NCBI GenBank assembly: GCA_003117195.1
Contig: BDSI01000043.1
Location: forward strand, 903,479 to 967,478
DNA: 64,000 nucleotides
Direction: 5' to 3'
Origin: Eudorina sp. 2006-703-Eu-15
Lineage: Eukaryota > Chlorophyta > Chlorophyceae > Chlamydomonadales > Volvocaceae
Shown one piece after another: positions 1 to 27,278 of this stretch. Below the pieces are notes generated by a model. It was not told the DNA's origin. It was given only the letters and a program-made list of their open reading frames with translations, and did no database searches. The position numbers were made by a program, and so were the translations under genes. Position 1 is the first letter of the stretch. Each line of letters opens with the position of its first letter.

Positions 1-12113
<12,113 letters not shown>

Positions 12114-14460
12114 GGTGAGAGGGTTGCGGGCGGGGAGGGGCGGACCCGGGGCAACGAGGCTGTGGCCGTTGGACGGGAGCCAACCCGCGTTGGACGTCCA
12201 CTTGAGGGGGAGGAGGAGGAGGAGGGGAACGGGTCGGGGGACTAGCGGCCGCCGGGTACGGTACGGTGGGCAGGCACCTCCGGGGCGCGCCGGCACGGCC
12301 CGTTGCTGCGAGCGCGTGATTTATCCGTCCATCGCAGTGTATCGATCGAGATCCTGTTGTCCGTTGCTGCGCCACCTAGAGACCATCCCTTGTCGCACCG
12401 CGCGCTTTCTCAACTCGGTGTGCGCCGGGGCCCCACGCGCGTCGTGCCCTTGTTCGGCTGACTCACTACGTCCGGGTCTTCGGACGCGCTTGGACTGTCT
12501 CAGGACTGGCTCGGGGGCCGGTCACTCGCCCCCCCGCGTGGACGCGCGTGCGCAGGAAGCAGAGGAAGCCATCTTTAGGGGGGCGTTGTTCTGTGGTCGG
12601 GTCGGGTCATCACCTCCCCGCGCGACCCGACCCGACCCGACACACGCTGCTGTCATCACCATCACCTCCCGACAGAGCAGGCCGGATTGGGTGACGCAGC
12701 AGGAGCAGCTCCGGAAAGGCGGTCCGCGCGTGTGCCGTGGACGAGTGTCTGAGTACCGTAGTAGGGGTGACTGGGGCGCGAGGAGCGGGGAGGCCAGGTC
12801 GACCAACGACGTAGATGATGGAACCCACATCCCACGGCGTGTGTGCGCGCGCGTGTAGGGAGGGGTGGGGGCGCGGCGGCGTGGGAGTCTTGCAGATCGC
12901 CGCCAGGGCGGGCGTGCGCGCGGTTCCCTCCGGAGGGGGAGTTTCGTGCACCGGCTGTGGTCGGCGCTGAAAGGATCGGATGGGTCGGATACTGCGGGCG
13001 CGGCGTGCGCGGATGGGAGCATGGGACTGACTCCTTGCGGGCGGGGCCGGGCCGCCGACATGGGATGTCGCGACCGGGTGGTGGCACCACCTGGAGGAGG
13101 AGGGGGATGAGGGGAGGGGGGGAGGAGGAGTTCCTGGATGTGGCGCTGCTTTCAACCCCACATGGGCCTTCGGGGGGGGGGCATAGCGCCGCTGGTGCGG
13201 ACCCGGACCCCCCCTCCCAGCTTTGTACATGACACTTGCCGTATCAATTTGTAGTACAGACTCGGAACCGATAGCGGACAATCGTGAACGCGTGGCCCAA
13301 TCGCCCTTTACAGATGTCGACGCTTGTAAGTCACTACGTTTGCCACAGACTAAGAACGACTAAGACTCTGGGCGGCGCCACGCCTGTGGCGAAACCATTG
13401 CACGGTATTATGCCGCCCCGACCGCTGATCCCATCCCATCTGATCTTGATCTGCCCCCAAGCAGTCCTACCCCTGCATCTACCCTGCCTGACCCGCTCTC
13501 CGCTCTCTCAAGTCTTAACCCAACGTCACCATCTATCTAACATCCCAATCAACACGCAGTCTCAACCCAAAACCTGCTTGACCATTAGGCGTCTGCGATT
13601 GGCAGTAACGCCCCAGGTCGCCCCTTGCCGCCTCGAAGGAATGGATACATTTGTACATGCTGCCGTCAGCCGGCGCAGAGGCCAAGCCGCTTGGCCGCCC
13701 ACCTGACAACACAACCGTCGCAACAACACCAGAGGCGCAGACGACGGCATCTCTTTTATCATCACCTCATCGCCGACACCACAGCCCTACGTTTCGGCTT
13801 TCAATATCTTCCTCAAAGCATGCACCACATGCGGTATCTCATGCGCACACGCACCCTACGCACTCCCCGCGGGTCGTGTTGAGTGCACCTCAACCCAAAC
13901 CCGGATCCCCCACGTCCCCAAAACAACGTGGAATCTTCAGCATTCAAACCCCCGTACAGAATCCAACCTCATAAATGCGCATTCTCATTACGAGACGTTG
14001 GTTCGCTCCCCTGATTAAAAAACGCCTAGCACGGCAAAGACGACACGCAACCTGGGCAATATGGCGATGCACCCGCCTGGGCGGTTCACAGCTTTCGGGC
14101 ACGACTGCGTGGCGAAAGCGCGCACCGAGAGACATCGTGAGATTCCCGAGCACCCTCAAACAGGCGCCCGATTGATGCTGAGCCGCGTGCGGCCCGCCGC
14201 CGGCGCTCTGGCGCCCCGACAAAAACTCTGGCCGCCCAGAGGCCAGGGACACATCTCCGCGACTGCTCGTCACATAATAAAAACTGTAGCGGCATGATTA
14301 ATGCGGTACCCGAAGTGGGGATCACTCAGGCAGCACATGCACATGTAAGCGATGTCCGGGGGTCACCATCGGTTGTGTTCGTGGGCCAATGCAATCAGGC
14401 GGCCCAGGAGGTCGGCTCTCGCACCCCGCCGTGTCAACGCCGGCAGCCGCTCAGCGACAC
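12114..14460. other. Spacer after methyltransferase gene; no convincing gene
   Basis: 3' flank and intergenic DNA. The GC-rich first part (to about 13200) has long open frames on both strands with no recognisable protein. From about 13200 the base composition is more even. A frame at 13625-13882 contains YICTCCRQPAQRPSRLAAHL, loosely like a zinc finger, but it breaks differently in copy 2. Copy 1 has about 50 bases near 13220-13272 that are absent from copy 2. Confidence 0.6.
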
Positions 14461-14467
14461 TTGCGAC

Positions 14468-17719
<3,252 letters not shown>

Positions 17720-20700
17720 CCCTTGCCCTTGATGGCCATGACGCCCCGGCTGACCAGCCGCGCCCCCTCCTGCCACTGCTCCCGCAGCAGCGCCGCAAAC
17801 GCCGCGCTGCAGTTGATCATGTCCGCCTTGCTGTTGTGCTCCATGCGCGCCGCCGTGTTGACGGCGTCCCCGAACAGGCAGTAGCGCCGGTTGAGGGTGC
17901 CCACCACCGAGCCCACCACGGGGCCGCAGTGCAGCCCCACCCGCACGTGCACGGTGCCCAGCTCGGGCCGGTCCGGGTGCACGGGCAGCGAGTTGGCGGC
18001 GCTCACGGCGGCGAACGCGAACTGCGCCATGAGCCGGGCGTGCTCATCGGGCTGCGGCCAGCGCAGGTTGGCCACGGCCAGGTAGGCGTCGCCCACTGTC
18101 TCAACCTGGGTCCATGTACGGCATGTACGGGCGAAGGGGGTACAGGAAATTGGTAGACGGGCCAAGGGGGTTCTCACACATGTGACATCCGCATGTGAAC
18201 ACTCTGGCACCGCCCTGCATGTGGGCGCTGTGACCACTCGGTTTAACCGCGGATGAGGCAGACTACGGGTACGTACCGCTCGTAAAGAAACATACCGTAA
18301 AATAACAAACAGCCACATTCGGAGACGAGGGTCGGACAGGACCCAGGTCTCCCGCCCCGGCCCGCCCCGCCCCGCCCCGCCCCGCCCCGCAGCTCACCTT
18401 GAAGAGCCTCATCTCCCGGATGATGTCGTCGAACCGCGAGTAGAGGCGGTGCACCAGGTCCATCACCTCGCCGGGCTGCAACTGGCTGCACAGGTCCGTG
18501 TAGCCCACCTGGACAGCAGACGAGGGGCTCGGGAGGAGTAAACGTGGAGGGACACAGCATGCGGCAGGGGGCAGCCCCACCTGACTGGAACAGCCCTCAG
18601 CATGGCAGGGCGCGGCGCACGGGCCGCCCCTCAGATGCGGCACCGCACCGCATCCGGCGGCCGGCACCCGCCCACCCAGGGCCGTTTTCCTCCGATGCAA
18701 CCAGCCCCACCCACCCCGGGCTGTTTCCATTCCAACCCCAACCCTCACCGCCACCCATCACGTCCGAAAAGAAGATGGAGACGCACTCGTACCGCTCAGG
18801 CTGTACGGTCTCACCCGCCTGGAGAGCCCGGGCCACCTGCGGTACCCGGGGGCGAGGGAAGGGGGCGTGGGTGGGCATGGGCGGCCAGGAGCGGGTGGGG
18901 TAGCCGAGTGGCAGATGGACACCGTCGGAGAGGGCAGAGCCATGGGCGTTGTAGTGCCCAGCAGATGTGGTGGGTCCCGTTGGAACACCCGGTCGGAACT
19001 CGGGTCCACCTTGTAACGAATACCATACTATAAGATGTGTGCACATGAATGTAATGTAATAGATAAATGAGCCGCAAGAAGCATTAGAGTGTGTGTATGA
19101 TCTACGGTAGTGCTCAGTTCATAAACAAGCGAAGCCTCGTCAGGACGGGCCGCCAACAGCCCCGGCAGCCCGAGCAAGCTTTCAAACGGGGAAGGCAAGT
19201 GCCGTCATGGGACGGGGTCAGGGACACGTACGACAGAAGAGCAGCCAACTGATTCGCACCCGCCCCAACGGTATTCACCTTTGGCGGGAAGATTTCGTAG
19301 ATTAGGTCGTCAGAGGCCGCGAGGTGAGGCGCGCGGACTCTGTACGGCATCGCGTCACACACGCATAACATATAACAAACTCGATTTCACCCGACAGATC
19401 GCGCACAACAAGGGGGCAGAGGCAGCTGCACCAGACAGGCAGACAGGCAGACAGACAGGCGGACAGACAGACAGGCCGTACTGGGAATGCCGCGGATGGC
19501 TTGTCTGACCCCTTCTCCGCCCCTTCAGCTGACCCCTCTCCCACACCCTGTTCTTTCTCGCGCGCCCCCCCCTTCCCCTCTCGTCCAGCACCGCCCCTCC
19601 TCCCAGACCCTGATAAAAGCCCCTCCTTACCTCCGCCCGCTCGCTGCGGTCCGCTCTCCTTATCATATTCTGGATCCCGGTGCGGCATCCGGGCGCTGTC
19701 CTCAGAGCCCCCCACGCCGCATGCACTTGTATCTGCTTTCCTTCGTAACCACCAGGGACGGAGGAACCCACCCGACAGAGGAACCCACCCGACAGAGGAA
19801 CCCACCCGACAGAGGAACCGTCAAGACAGAGGAACCCACCCGACAGAGGAACCCAGGGTATGCGCCCCCTCACCCTCGAAGGTACTCCGGCCGCGTCACC
19901 GAGGCCGATCGCCGCACCATCGCCTGCGACAGCTGGCTGCGCTGCACGCCCCCGCCGCCGCCGCCCGCCGGCCCCGGCCCCTGACTCGACACCGAGTGCA
20001 CCTCCAGCTCCTGCAGCCCCGACCCACACCGCACCGACCCCCGCCGGCTGCCGTACACCTTGACGGACAGCGGGTTGCGTCGCAGGCCGCGCGGCAGCCC
20101 GTCGCTGCCCCTCAGCGCGGGTATCACCACCTGCTCCATCGCCTTGGCGATCAGTGGGAAGGTCAGTCCCGAGTTGGGCTGGACGCAGCTCCGCGCCAGG
20201 TCCCCCAGCTCGGGGCAAATGTCGGTCAGCTCCCCCAGAACCGACTCCAGCTGGTCGGGGTCAATGGTCTGCAGGATGGTGGCCGGCGCCGCTGACACCG
20301 ACGCCGACGCCGCGGCGCCGGCGTGGACGCTGGCGTCGCTGTCCATGGCGGCGGCGGTGGCGGCCACGGCCGCCGCGGCGGCGGCGGCGACGTTGGTGAA
20401 GCGCAGGCGGCCGGAATCCTCCGGGGAGACGGTGATGAAGATGCGGCACAGCAGCAGCCCAAACTCGTACACGTCTTGCTCCTTGCTGGGCCGGTAGTGC
20501 AGCGGCGGCGACGCCGCTTGGCCCCCAGCTCGCGCCGAGGGGCCCGCCATCGCGGCCGCGGCCGCGGCGGCGGGTCCTCCCAACGACGGCGTGTCCGCAT
20601 CCGACAGGATGCTTGTCCCCGTCAGGCGCGGGGTGGTGCCGATGCTGGGCAGCGGCGGCGGCGGCGGCGGCCGGATGACGTCATCGTCGGCGGCGGCAAT

Positions 20701-22243
20701 CGTGACGGTGAAGGGCAGTACGACGGTGGAGCTCACGGCCTCCGCAATCGGCGCCGCCGCCACCGGCTTCAACGCCGGCTTGACGACCGCAAGACTGGGC
20801 ATCGCCGGCGGCGGCGGTGACGGCTCCAGCAGCGCCGTCGCCGCCGCCATGACCATCCTGCCCGGCGACGACATCTGTTTGGCGAGCAGCGGCGCCGCCG
20901 GCCGGCCCGCAAAGACACTCATGGCGCGCAGCTTGTTGCCGAGGCTGCTCATGAAGGGCTGTACGGTGCCGTACTCCGGATCCAGGTTACCCAGTCGGAG
21001 GAAGAGGTGGGGGTTGAAGTGCTTGTCCATGATGACACGAGAGGGCTCCAGGGGACCCGCCAGGATGGAAGGATTCTGGGAGGGGGTCGGGGCGAGGCAG
21101 GGTGGGGTTGGGGCGAGGCAGGGTGGGGCGGGGTTAGGGGCGGTAGGGTTGGGACAGGGCGGGGTTGATAAGAGGCGGGGCGGCAGCAGGCGCAGTGAAA
21201 GGACCTGTCCCTATGGCCTGCAGGGCTTCCCGGCGGTTTTTCTCCGCTTCGACACACCCGCCCATCCTCCCTCCGCGTGTGTTTTTTCCTTACCTGCGCG
21301 TGCAGGTAGGCGATCCCCTCTGCGATGCCCTGCGCGATCTGCGCCTTGGTCAGCAGCGGCAGCGGCACCGTCTCGTTCTCCAGCATCCAGTCCAGGCTGG
21401 CGAACTCGTGCCACTGCCGTACGATTACGGGCACCTTGCCGCCCCCCTCCAGCAGCCCGGGCCACTCCCACACGATACCCATCACGGGGCACATGCGGGG
21501 GTGCTGCAGCCGCACCGCGCGCCACACCAGTGCTGCACAGACAGACAGACGGACAGACAGACAGTTATACAAACAGACAGGCAGACAGACAGACGGATGG
21601 ACGAACGGGCGCATTAGGACAGGCAGCAGCAGAGGGTTCGGAGGACGAAATCAGGAAGGACCGTTTAGACGAGGAACGAACTACACACACAGACACACAC
21701 ACGGCCGAGTCGTCCCAACCGCCCTGGTCTGTACGACTTCTCTGACGTCAATCAAGACAACGAGAACCGCAACAGAGCACCAAACCGATAACCGCCATGT
21801 CTAACCCCTCTCCCCTTGTGGTCAGAGACGCCGCCTGGGAGGGGCCCTTCCTCACACCGCCCCACCCTCCACCGGCCCCACCACCACCCCCAGATCCCTC
21901 CTCACGCGCACCTAAGAGTTGGCGACGCGACCGCTGCAGGAGGAAGCCGTTGGCCAGAGTGGCCAGGGAGCGGACGCCGGCGGGGGCGGTCACGGGGCTG
22001 CTCATGTCGGGCTGCCCCGTGGAGGTGCTCTGCAGCGCCGGCTCCGACTGCTTGCGTGAGAACCACTCCGAGGTGGGTTTGCGGCTCACGGGGCCCTCGG
22101 ACACCGTGTCCCGGACGCGCGCCCCCGTCATCATGAGCGGTGAGGGGCTGTCCTCCGGGGCCGGGGCCGCCCCGCCCTTGGCGACCTCCGCCACCGAGGT
22201 ACCCGTGTAGGACCGCCGGCTCTTGGGGTGCACAGACGGTTCA
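17720..22243 (-). CDS. Guanylyl cyclase (class III) with N-terminal kinase homology domain, both ends incomplete
   Basis: Predicted to make cGMP from GTP. Exons (minus, 5' to 3'): 22243-21912, 21532-21294, 21075-19874, 19339-19279, 18836-18759, 18508-18398, 18105-17720; all phases fit. Exons 1-3 give a kinase-like domain: HPRMCPVMG, VIVRQWHEFASLDW, then GPLEPSRVIMDKHFNP where HRD should be, LRLG in place of DFG, and QDVYEFGLLLCRIF. This resembles the kinase homology domain of receptor guanylyl cyclases. A linker IYEIFPPK-VARALQAGE precedes the catalytic domain, with metal-binding IFFSDV and GDAY aspartates, VETVGDAYL (Glu) and RRYCLFGDAVNTAARM (Cys). The Glu/Cys pair is the guanylate-selecting combination. 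The donor after FSDV reads AT (17+18757-18758 region) instead of GT. Upstream exons, where a receptor part would lie, are not in the window; the final exon was not found. Confidence 0.8.
19755..19856 (+). repeat. 18-bp repeat in cyclase intron
   Basis: Tandem units of GAACCCACCCGACAGAG with variants, in the intron between exons ending at 19874 and starting at 19339 (minus strand). It recurs with a different arrangement at 60360-60440. A CAGA-rich run lies nearby at 19434-19472. Confidence 0.8.
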
Positions 22244-22304
22244 CTGCGGGTTACCCAGAGACCCCAGGTGGTAGGTGGGCCCGGGGATCACCAGGTGCAG
22301 GTGC

Positions 22305-22640
22305 ATGTGTAGGTGCATGAGCGGGTGCATGAGCGGGTGCATGAGCGGGTGCATGAGCAGGTGCATGAGCATGAGCAGGGCATGAGCAAGTGCATGAGCA
22401 GTTGCATGAGCATGAGCATGTGCAAGTGCATGAGCAGGTGCATGAGCAGTTGCATGAGCAGGTGCATGAGCGGGTGCATGAGCAGGTGCATGAGCATGAG
22501 CATGAGCAAGTGCATGAGCAGTTGCATGAGCATGAGCATGTGCAAGTGCATGAGCAGGTGCATGAGCAGGTGCATGAGCAGGTGCATGAGCGGGTGCATG
22601 AGCGTGTGCATGAGCAGTTGCATGAGCAAGTGCATGAGCC
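22305..22640 (+). repeat. GCATGAGCAGGT minisatellite upstream of cyclase exon
   Basis: Units of GCATGAGC plus AGGT, GGGT, AAGT or AGTT form 12-bp repeats with 6-bp insertions, open in all frames. It lies between the first recognised cyclase exon (minus strand, starts 22243) and the LINE. It recurs at 62875-63208. Confidence 0.9.
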
Positions 22641-22703
22641 CAGCTCCACGGACCGCTGGGATACGCACTCCAGAGCACACTCGTTCGGGCAATCCCGTCC
22701 GAT

Positions 22704-24307
22704 GTGCACGAGCAGACCGGTGGGCCCCGGTTTAGCAAGCGCAGCCTCTACAAAGCGGGCAATGGCTGCATAGCGCTGGAGCTCGCGGTACTGGTGCCTG
22801 CCGGCGGGATGAGAACGATCTCCGCGAACCGTACCGTCTTCAACGGCGGCAGACTGGTGATCCCAGGCGGCGTGCGGCTCCTTCCCCAGGAGGCAGCTGT
22901 ACCGGTAGAATTCCAAGTCAAGAACATCCACAAGGTCCTGCCAACACCGTGGGAATCAAAGGCCTTCCCGTCGGCCTCACCTACGCGGGAGCAGCCTCCT
23001 TCCTGGCACAGGTGTACAGCACCCAGGACCAGCCCCGCAGCCCACTGGAGTTCAGCCGACTCACGGCCACGATCATGGCTGACACCTGGCATGTCCTGCT
23101 AGACCCGTCAAGCCCCAGCCTGCCGGGCACGCTGGAATACGAGTTTGGCCGTAGCAAGGACAAACATCACTGCGTGGGCGTACTCACCACTCTCAAGCGG
23201 CCACCCACCCCGGAGACGGCGCCCTTCATCATGCCGTGCAAACCCCCGGCACGGACGGAACTTCTGCGCCAACGGTGCAGCATCAGCCAGCAGCCGCCAG
23301 CCCTAACGATCCCCGCGAGTGCAGCTGGCGCCGGGGCCGCCCAGCAACCTGGCACTGGAGGCGCCGCGATGTCCTGGGCTGAACGGGTCCGTGGCATAAG
23401 ACCACACGCAGCAACTGGGGAGCCCCAGCAGCACACCGTTCCGCCGGCAGATGCACATCAGACTGTACTCCCAAGGCCGGGGACCAGACAACAGGCGGTG
23501 CCCGACCCCAGCCAGGCAACCGCCGGCCAGCCCACAGCCGCGGAAGGGCTTCGTGACCAGCAGCCAGCCCCTGGCCTGGCCCCCATGACAACAGCGGCAC
23601 CCGCTGGCCCAGCGTCCGATCCGTCGCCAAAGCAGCCGGCCCCCGGCAACCCACCAGCTGTCGCCCTGGCCCCCCCTCCGCCGCCCCCACCACCCCCACC
23701 GCTCCTACTACCTCCACCTGCCCCGTTACCCCAGCCAGCGCCAGTACCAGCGATGCAGCCCAATCAGGCCCAGACAACCCCGCCAACTGCCGATGGACAG
23801 GGCGAGTGGACGACGGTCGAGCGCCGAGGCCGCCCTCCGAGGGCCGATGGGACCACCCAGGCCCCATCAGGAGCCAAATCCGCCAAGGCCAGAGGCTCGG
23901 GCTCCCGGTCCCGCTCACGCAGCCGGGCCCCGACAGACAACCCCAAGACCCCCCGAGTGGCCAATGGCCACGTAGGCAAACACCGTAAGAAGGTCGCGCA
24001 CCTGCCTCAAGAAGTGCAGCGTGAGCTCATGCGGGAACAGACGGCATCAGCCAGGGCAGCGAAGGCAGCGGCCAGGCAAGCCAGCCTGAAGCACGATGCT
24101 GAACCGGACGACCAGACAGGAGAGCCCGCCCCAGATGGATCCCAGCCCGGCCCCAGTCTGCAGCTCCTGCTCCCCGTAGGGGACACCGCTACCCAGGCCA
24201 CCGCCGACCCGCCGCAGCACGAGAGCCCGCAGGAACCCAACCCAACAGCCGGCCCACGAGCCATGGAGGAGGACACCCCCCCTCCCCCCGTCTTGCCAAC
24301 CGCTTGA
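22704..24307 (+). pseudogene. LINE ORF1-like protein, one frameshift
   Basis: The first part runs in the frame of 22704 (ISANRTVFNGGRLVIPGG, VEFQVKNIHKVLPTP). The rest is in the frame of 22949 (GIKGLPVGLTYAGAASFLAQ onward), so a frameshift lies near 22950, shared by copy 2. The middle is Pro/Ala/Gln-rich, followed by WTTVERRGRPP, an RS-rich basic stretch and a C-terminal half with acidic and proline-rich segments. The layout suits a nucleic-acid-binding ORF1 product of an L1-like element; no zinc knuckle was seen. It ends at a TGA 70 bases before the ORF2 region. Confidence 0.6.
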
Positions 24308-24374
24308 ATGCCCATCCAACACACGAAACAGGAGGATTCGACAACGGACGGCGGCAGCGCGTGGGCATCCGCTA

Positions 24375-27062
24375 CGAATTGCTACACACAATGTGCGTGG
24401 CCTGCTTGGGTCGCAGGCGAACAAGCTTCAGGCGGCTGTACGGCAATGGGCCGCGCTGCGGCTGGATGTGATATGCCTGCAAGAGACTCACCACACCAAC
24501 ATCCAGCAGCAATGTTTATTTGAGCGAGACCTGCGCCATGCAGCCCAACGGGTCCACACACCAGGCTGGAAGGTGGCAGCGCACTCATGGTCAAACTCGC
24601 CACACACGGCCGGGGTCCTCATCCTGGTACGGCAAGGCCTCGCGGCAGCAACAGACTCGGCCCCGCCACTCGCTCTCCCCGCGAACCTGAAGGGCCGCTT
24701 CACGCACTGCCTGCTACACTGGGGAGGACACCGCCTCCGCATCTGCAACGCCTATGTCCCCCGGGCACAACAGCGGCAGCAGTAGAGGCCCGTACCCAGC
24801 TGCTCGGCAGCGTCCTGGCCGCCACGGCGACACAAGCCACCACTGAGGGGGCCACCACCCTCATCTGGGCAGGAGATTTCAATTTTGTCGAGGACCCGGC
24901 CCTCGACTCCAGTGCGGGGCCGGATGGTCGGCGGGGAGACCGGGCGAGTGCCCGTCAGCTCCGAGAAGCAGGCCCAGCCATGGTCGACAGCCATCGCCAC
25001 CTCCATCCCCAGCGCCGCGACTTTACACATGTGTACCACGCGCCCTCCCCGGGTGGCTCCCGTCTCGACCGGATCTACATCAACCAGCCAATGCTGCCGT
25101 ACGTCTGCCAGACCTCCATCACCTTCCACTCCCCATCTGACCACCGAATCGCATCCCTGCACCTACTGCCGCGCCAGACGGAGGCCAGGGGCCCCGGCAT
25201 CCGCCGGGTACGGCTGGCGTTCACAGCACACGAGGACCTAGCGGCTAGCATGTCGGCTTGGATTGGGGCCCAGTGCTCAGCGGCCCCATCAGTGAAGGAA
25301 CACCCTGCTAACCTGATCGCGTGGTGGCCAGGCTTCAAACGCCGCCTCGCCGACCTGGCCCATCGACTGAACAAGGTAGCCCAAAGGCGGCGGCAGCGGC
25401 CTGGCACCCGTGCACGGGAAGCGCTTGCGGCAGTCAAACGAGCACAACAGGTAGTCGACGCGACCCCGACAGCACCCGAAGCCCTCAAACAGCTCGCGGA
25501 GGCACAATCAGCCCTGGCGAAGGCCCACCGGGAGGACAGCCGCGAGGCAGCCCGGGAAACTCGGGCCCACTGGCTGCGGGCAGGGGAGCGTGCCGGTCCG
25601 GCGCTGACGGCGTTCCTGCAAGCCCAAGCCGCCGAACAGCAGCCTGCCCCCGTTGCCCTCCAGGCAAAGTCCGGCCGACTAGTGACCAACCCAGCCCAGC
25701 TGCCGCAAGTTGTTGCCGACTTCTGGGCCGAGGTATGCCGCAAACCTGAGTACATCTGCCCCACAGCCCGGCAGACAGTCCTGGACCAGCTGGCCGCCAG
25801 TGGCATCCGACTCCCGGCGGAAGAAGATGTGCAGCTTGGCGCCAAGACCATCACGACTGAGGAAGTACGGGTCGCGCTGGTCAAGAGCCAGCCAGGCAAG
25901 GCACCCGGGTGGGATGGCATCCCTGCCGATCTGTACTGGAAGTTCTGGCCCGTGATTGGCAGCACCATGGCGAACCTCTTCACAGCCATCGGCACAACGG
26001 GGCAGTTGCCGGTCGGCTTCCTGGAGGGAATCATCACAGTGCTGTACAAGAAGGGCGACCCCAAACAGTCCGGAAACTACCGCCCCATCACGCTGCTATG
26101 CTCCGACTACCGGCTGCTCGCCAAAGTCCTGGCCAACCGCCTGAGACCCGCCCTGGCCCGTGTTATCAGCCCCGAACAGTCGGCCTTCCTCCCCAAACGT
26201 CTCATCGGAGCTAGCGTGCTATTCCTGCGCCACCTTGCCCACCTCCTCCGCAAACAGAACCGCCGAGCGCTCCTGGCGTTCCTGGATTTCGCCAAAGCAT
26301 ATGACACCGTCGACCGTGGCTTCCTCCTGGCCTCAATGGAAACGATGGGGGCAGGCCCGCAGCTGCGGGGCTGGGTCCAGCTGCTACTCAGTGACACCCA
26401 GGCGCGCGCCATGATCAGTGGCTTCAAATCCAGCAGGCGGGTCCGGATGGAAGCGGGTGTTCGCCAAGGGTGCCCCCTCGCGCCTCTGCTGTACCTATTC
26501 GTCGCCCAGGCCCTGCTGTGCTGGCTCCGGAGCCAGGAGGTGGGAATCAGATTGCGGCCGTCAGACCCAGACCGCACAGCAGCCTGCCAGTTCGCCGATG
26601 ACACAGAAGCAGTGATTGATGGAGAGGAATCGGTGGCCTCCTTCCTGGGGGCCATGGACACCTTTGGCCGCGCCTCAGGTCAGCGCCTCAACCTAGACAA
26701 AGTGGAGCTGCTACGGGTGGGCAGGATAGATCCGCAGCATCCGCAACCGCCTGCTGAGGGCCCACACCCACGGGCAACTAGACAGCGGCGGCAGCAACAG
26801 CCGCAGCAGCAGCAGCAGCCGCCGCCGCAGCAGCAGGAGACCATCAGCGGACTCAAAGTGGTCACCACCGCCACGGCCCTGAACCTGCCGGTCAACAACC
26901 AGCTGTCTGCGCCCCAACCAGACTGGCCCAAACTAGCTACTCGAGGTGGCCTACAAGCGAATGCAGCGGCTATCCCGCTTCCCACTGTCGGCTTTTGGCC
27001 GAGCCACCGCGGCGTCAGCTTACGGCCTGCAAACCGTAACTTGGCATATGGAGCACGGCGGA
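24375..27062 (+). pseudogene. LINE ORF2: endonuclease and reverse transcriptase, two frameshifts
   Basis: The endonuclease starts at IATHNVRGLLGSQANKLQ and has DVICLQETH, GDFNFVEDPALD, SRLDRIYIN and SDHRIASLHL, the signature of apurinic-type LINE endonucleases. The reverse transcriptase follows with GKAPGWDGIPADLYWKFW, NYRPITLLCSDYRLLAKVLA, FLDFAKAYDTVDR, GVRQGCPLAPLLYLF and the active site QFADDTEAV near 26588-26614. A missing C in the run at 24758-24762 shifts frame between ICNAYVP and PGTTAAAVEA. A second shift lies near 26940 before AYKRMQRLSRFPLS. A CAG-rich Gln/Pro stretch sits at 26790-26835. Not functional as it stands. Confidence 0.88.
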
Positions 27063-27065
27063 CCT

Positions 27066-27245
27066 ATGGGTATGGATGAGCATAGCGATGCTGTGAGGGC
27101 CGAGCTGTTCAATGCTGCTGCTGCTGCCGGTATTTCAGGTGCTGATCTCGAGGATAAGGACATGGAAGAACTTGAATACCTAGAGATCCTGGAAGATCTA
27201 TATGATGAGGGCGAGTTGATGCCGGGTGGAATCCTCCTACGTTAG
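27066..27245 (+). CDS. C-terminal fragment of an unrecognised acidic protein
   Basis: The frame continues from the LINE junction as MGMDEHSDAVRAELF, then an acidic segment EDKDMEELEYLEILEDLYDE, to a stop at 27243. Composition changes sharply from the LINE. The stop lies about 34 bases from the stop of the convergent minus-strand ORF at 27279. Its start may have been lost when this DNA joined the LINE. Function unknown. Confidence 0.35.
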   Translation: MGMDEHSDAVRAELFNAAAAAGISGADLEDKDMEELEYLEILEDLYDEGELMPGGILLR

Positions 27246-27278
27246 CGCAATAACATCCCGAGATTTTGATTTTGATTC

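Larger units (their letters stand above)
22645..27065 (+). mobile_element. L1-type non-LTR retrotransposon (LINE), frameshifted and 3'-truncated
   Basis: Two-ORF LINE with a proline-rich ORF1 and an ORF2 of endonuclease plus reverse transcriptase. There is no RNase H or poly(A) tail: the sequence stops after the RT thumb region (RLSRFPLSAFGRATAASAYG) and passes into unrelated AT-richer DNA near 27065. LINE copies are usually cut at the 5' end, so loss of the 3' end points to a later rearrangement or insertion. The 5' boundary is not defined; it is placed after the minisatellite. Copy 2 carries the same 5' part from about 63205 to the window end, so insertion came before the duplication. Confidence 0.85.

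Noticed and set aside
12115..12858. Plus-strand 247-codon open frame, also kept at 52953-53696
   Set aside because: It starts right after the methyltransferase stop in very GC-rich DNA, where all frames stay open. It has no domain, no splice-site logic and Arg/Gly/Pro-biased composition.
13625..13882. Possible zinc-finger or gag-like fragment (YICTCCRQP...H)
   Set aside because: Spacing does not match a known finger, there is no second finger, and the frame is broken differently in the two copies.
17720..22243. Calling the cyclase an adenylyl cyclase
   Set aside because: The two purine-contact positions are Glu (VETVGD) and Cys (RYCLFGD), the guanylate combination, rather than Lys and Asp.
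22241..22738. His-Ala and Met-His repeat proteins upstream of the cyclase
   Set aside because: All frames through the GCATGAGC minisatellite are open. It lies in a non-coding interval between a clear exon acceptor and the LINE.
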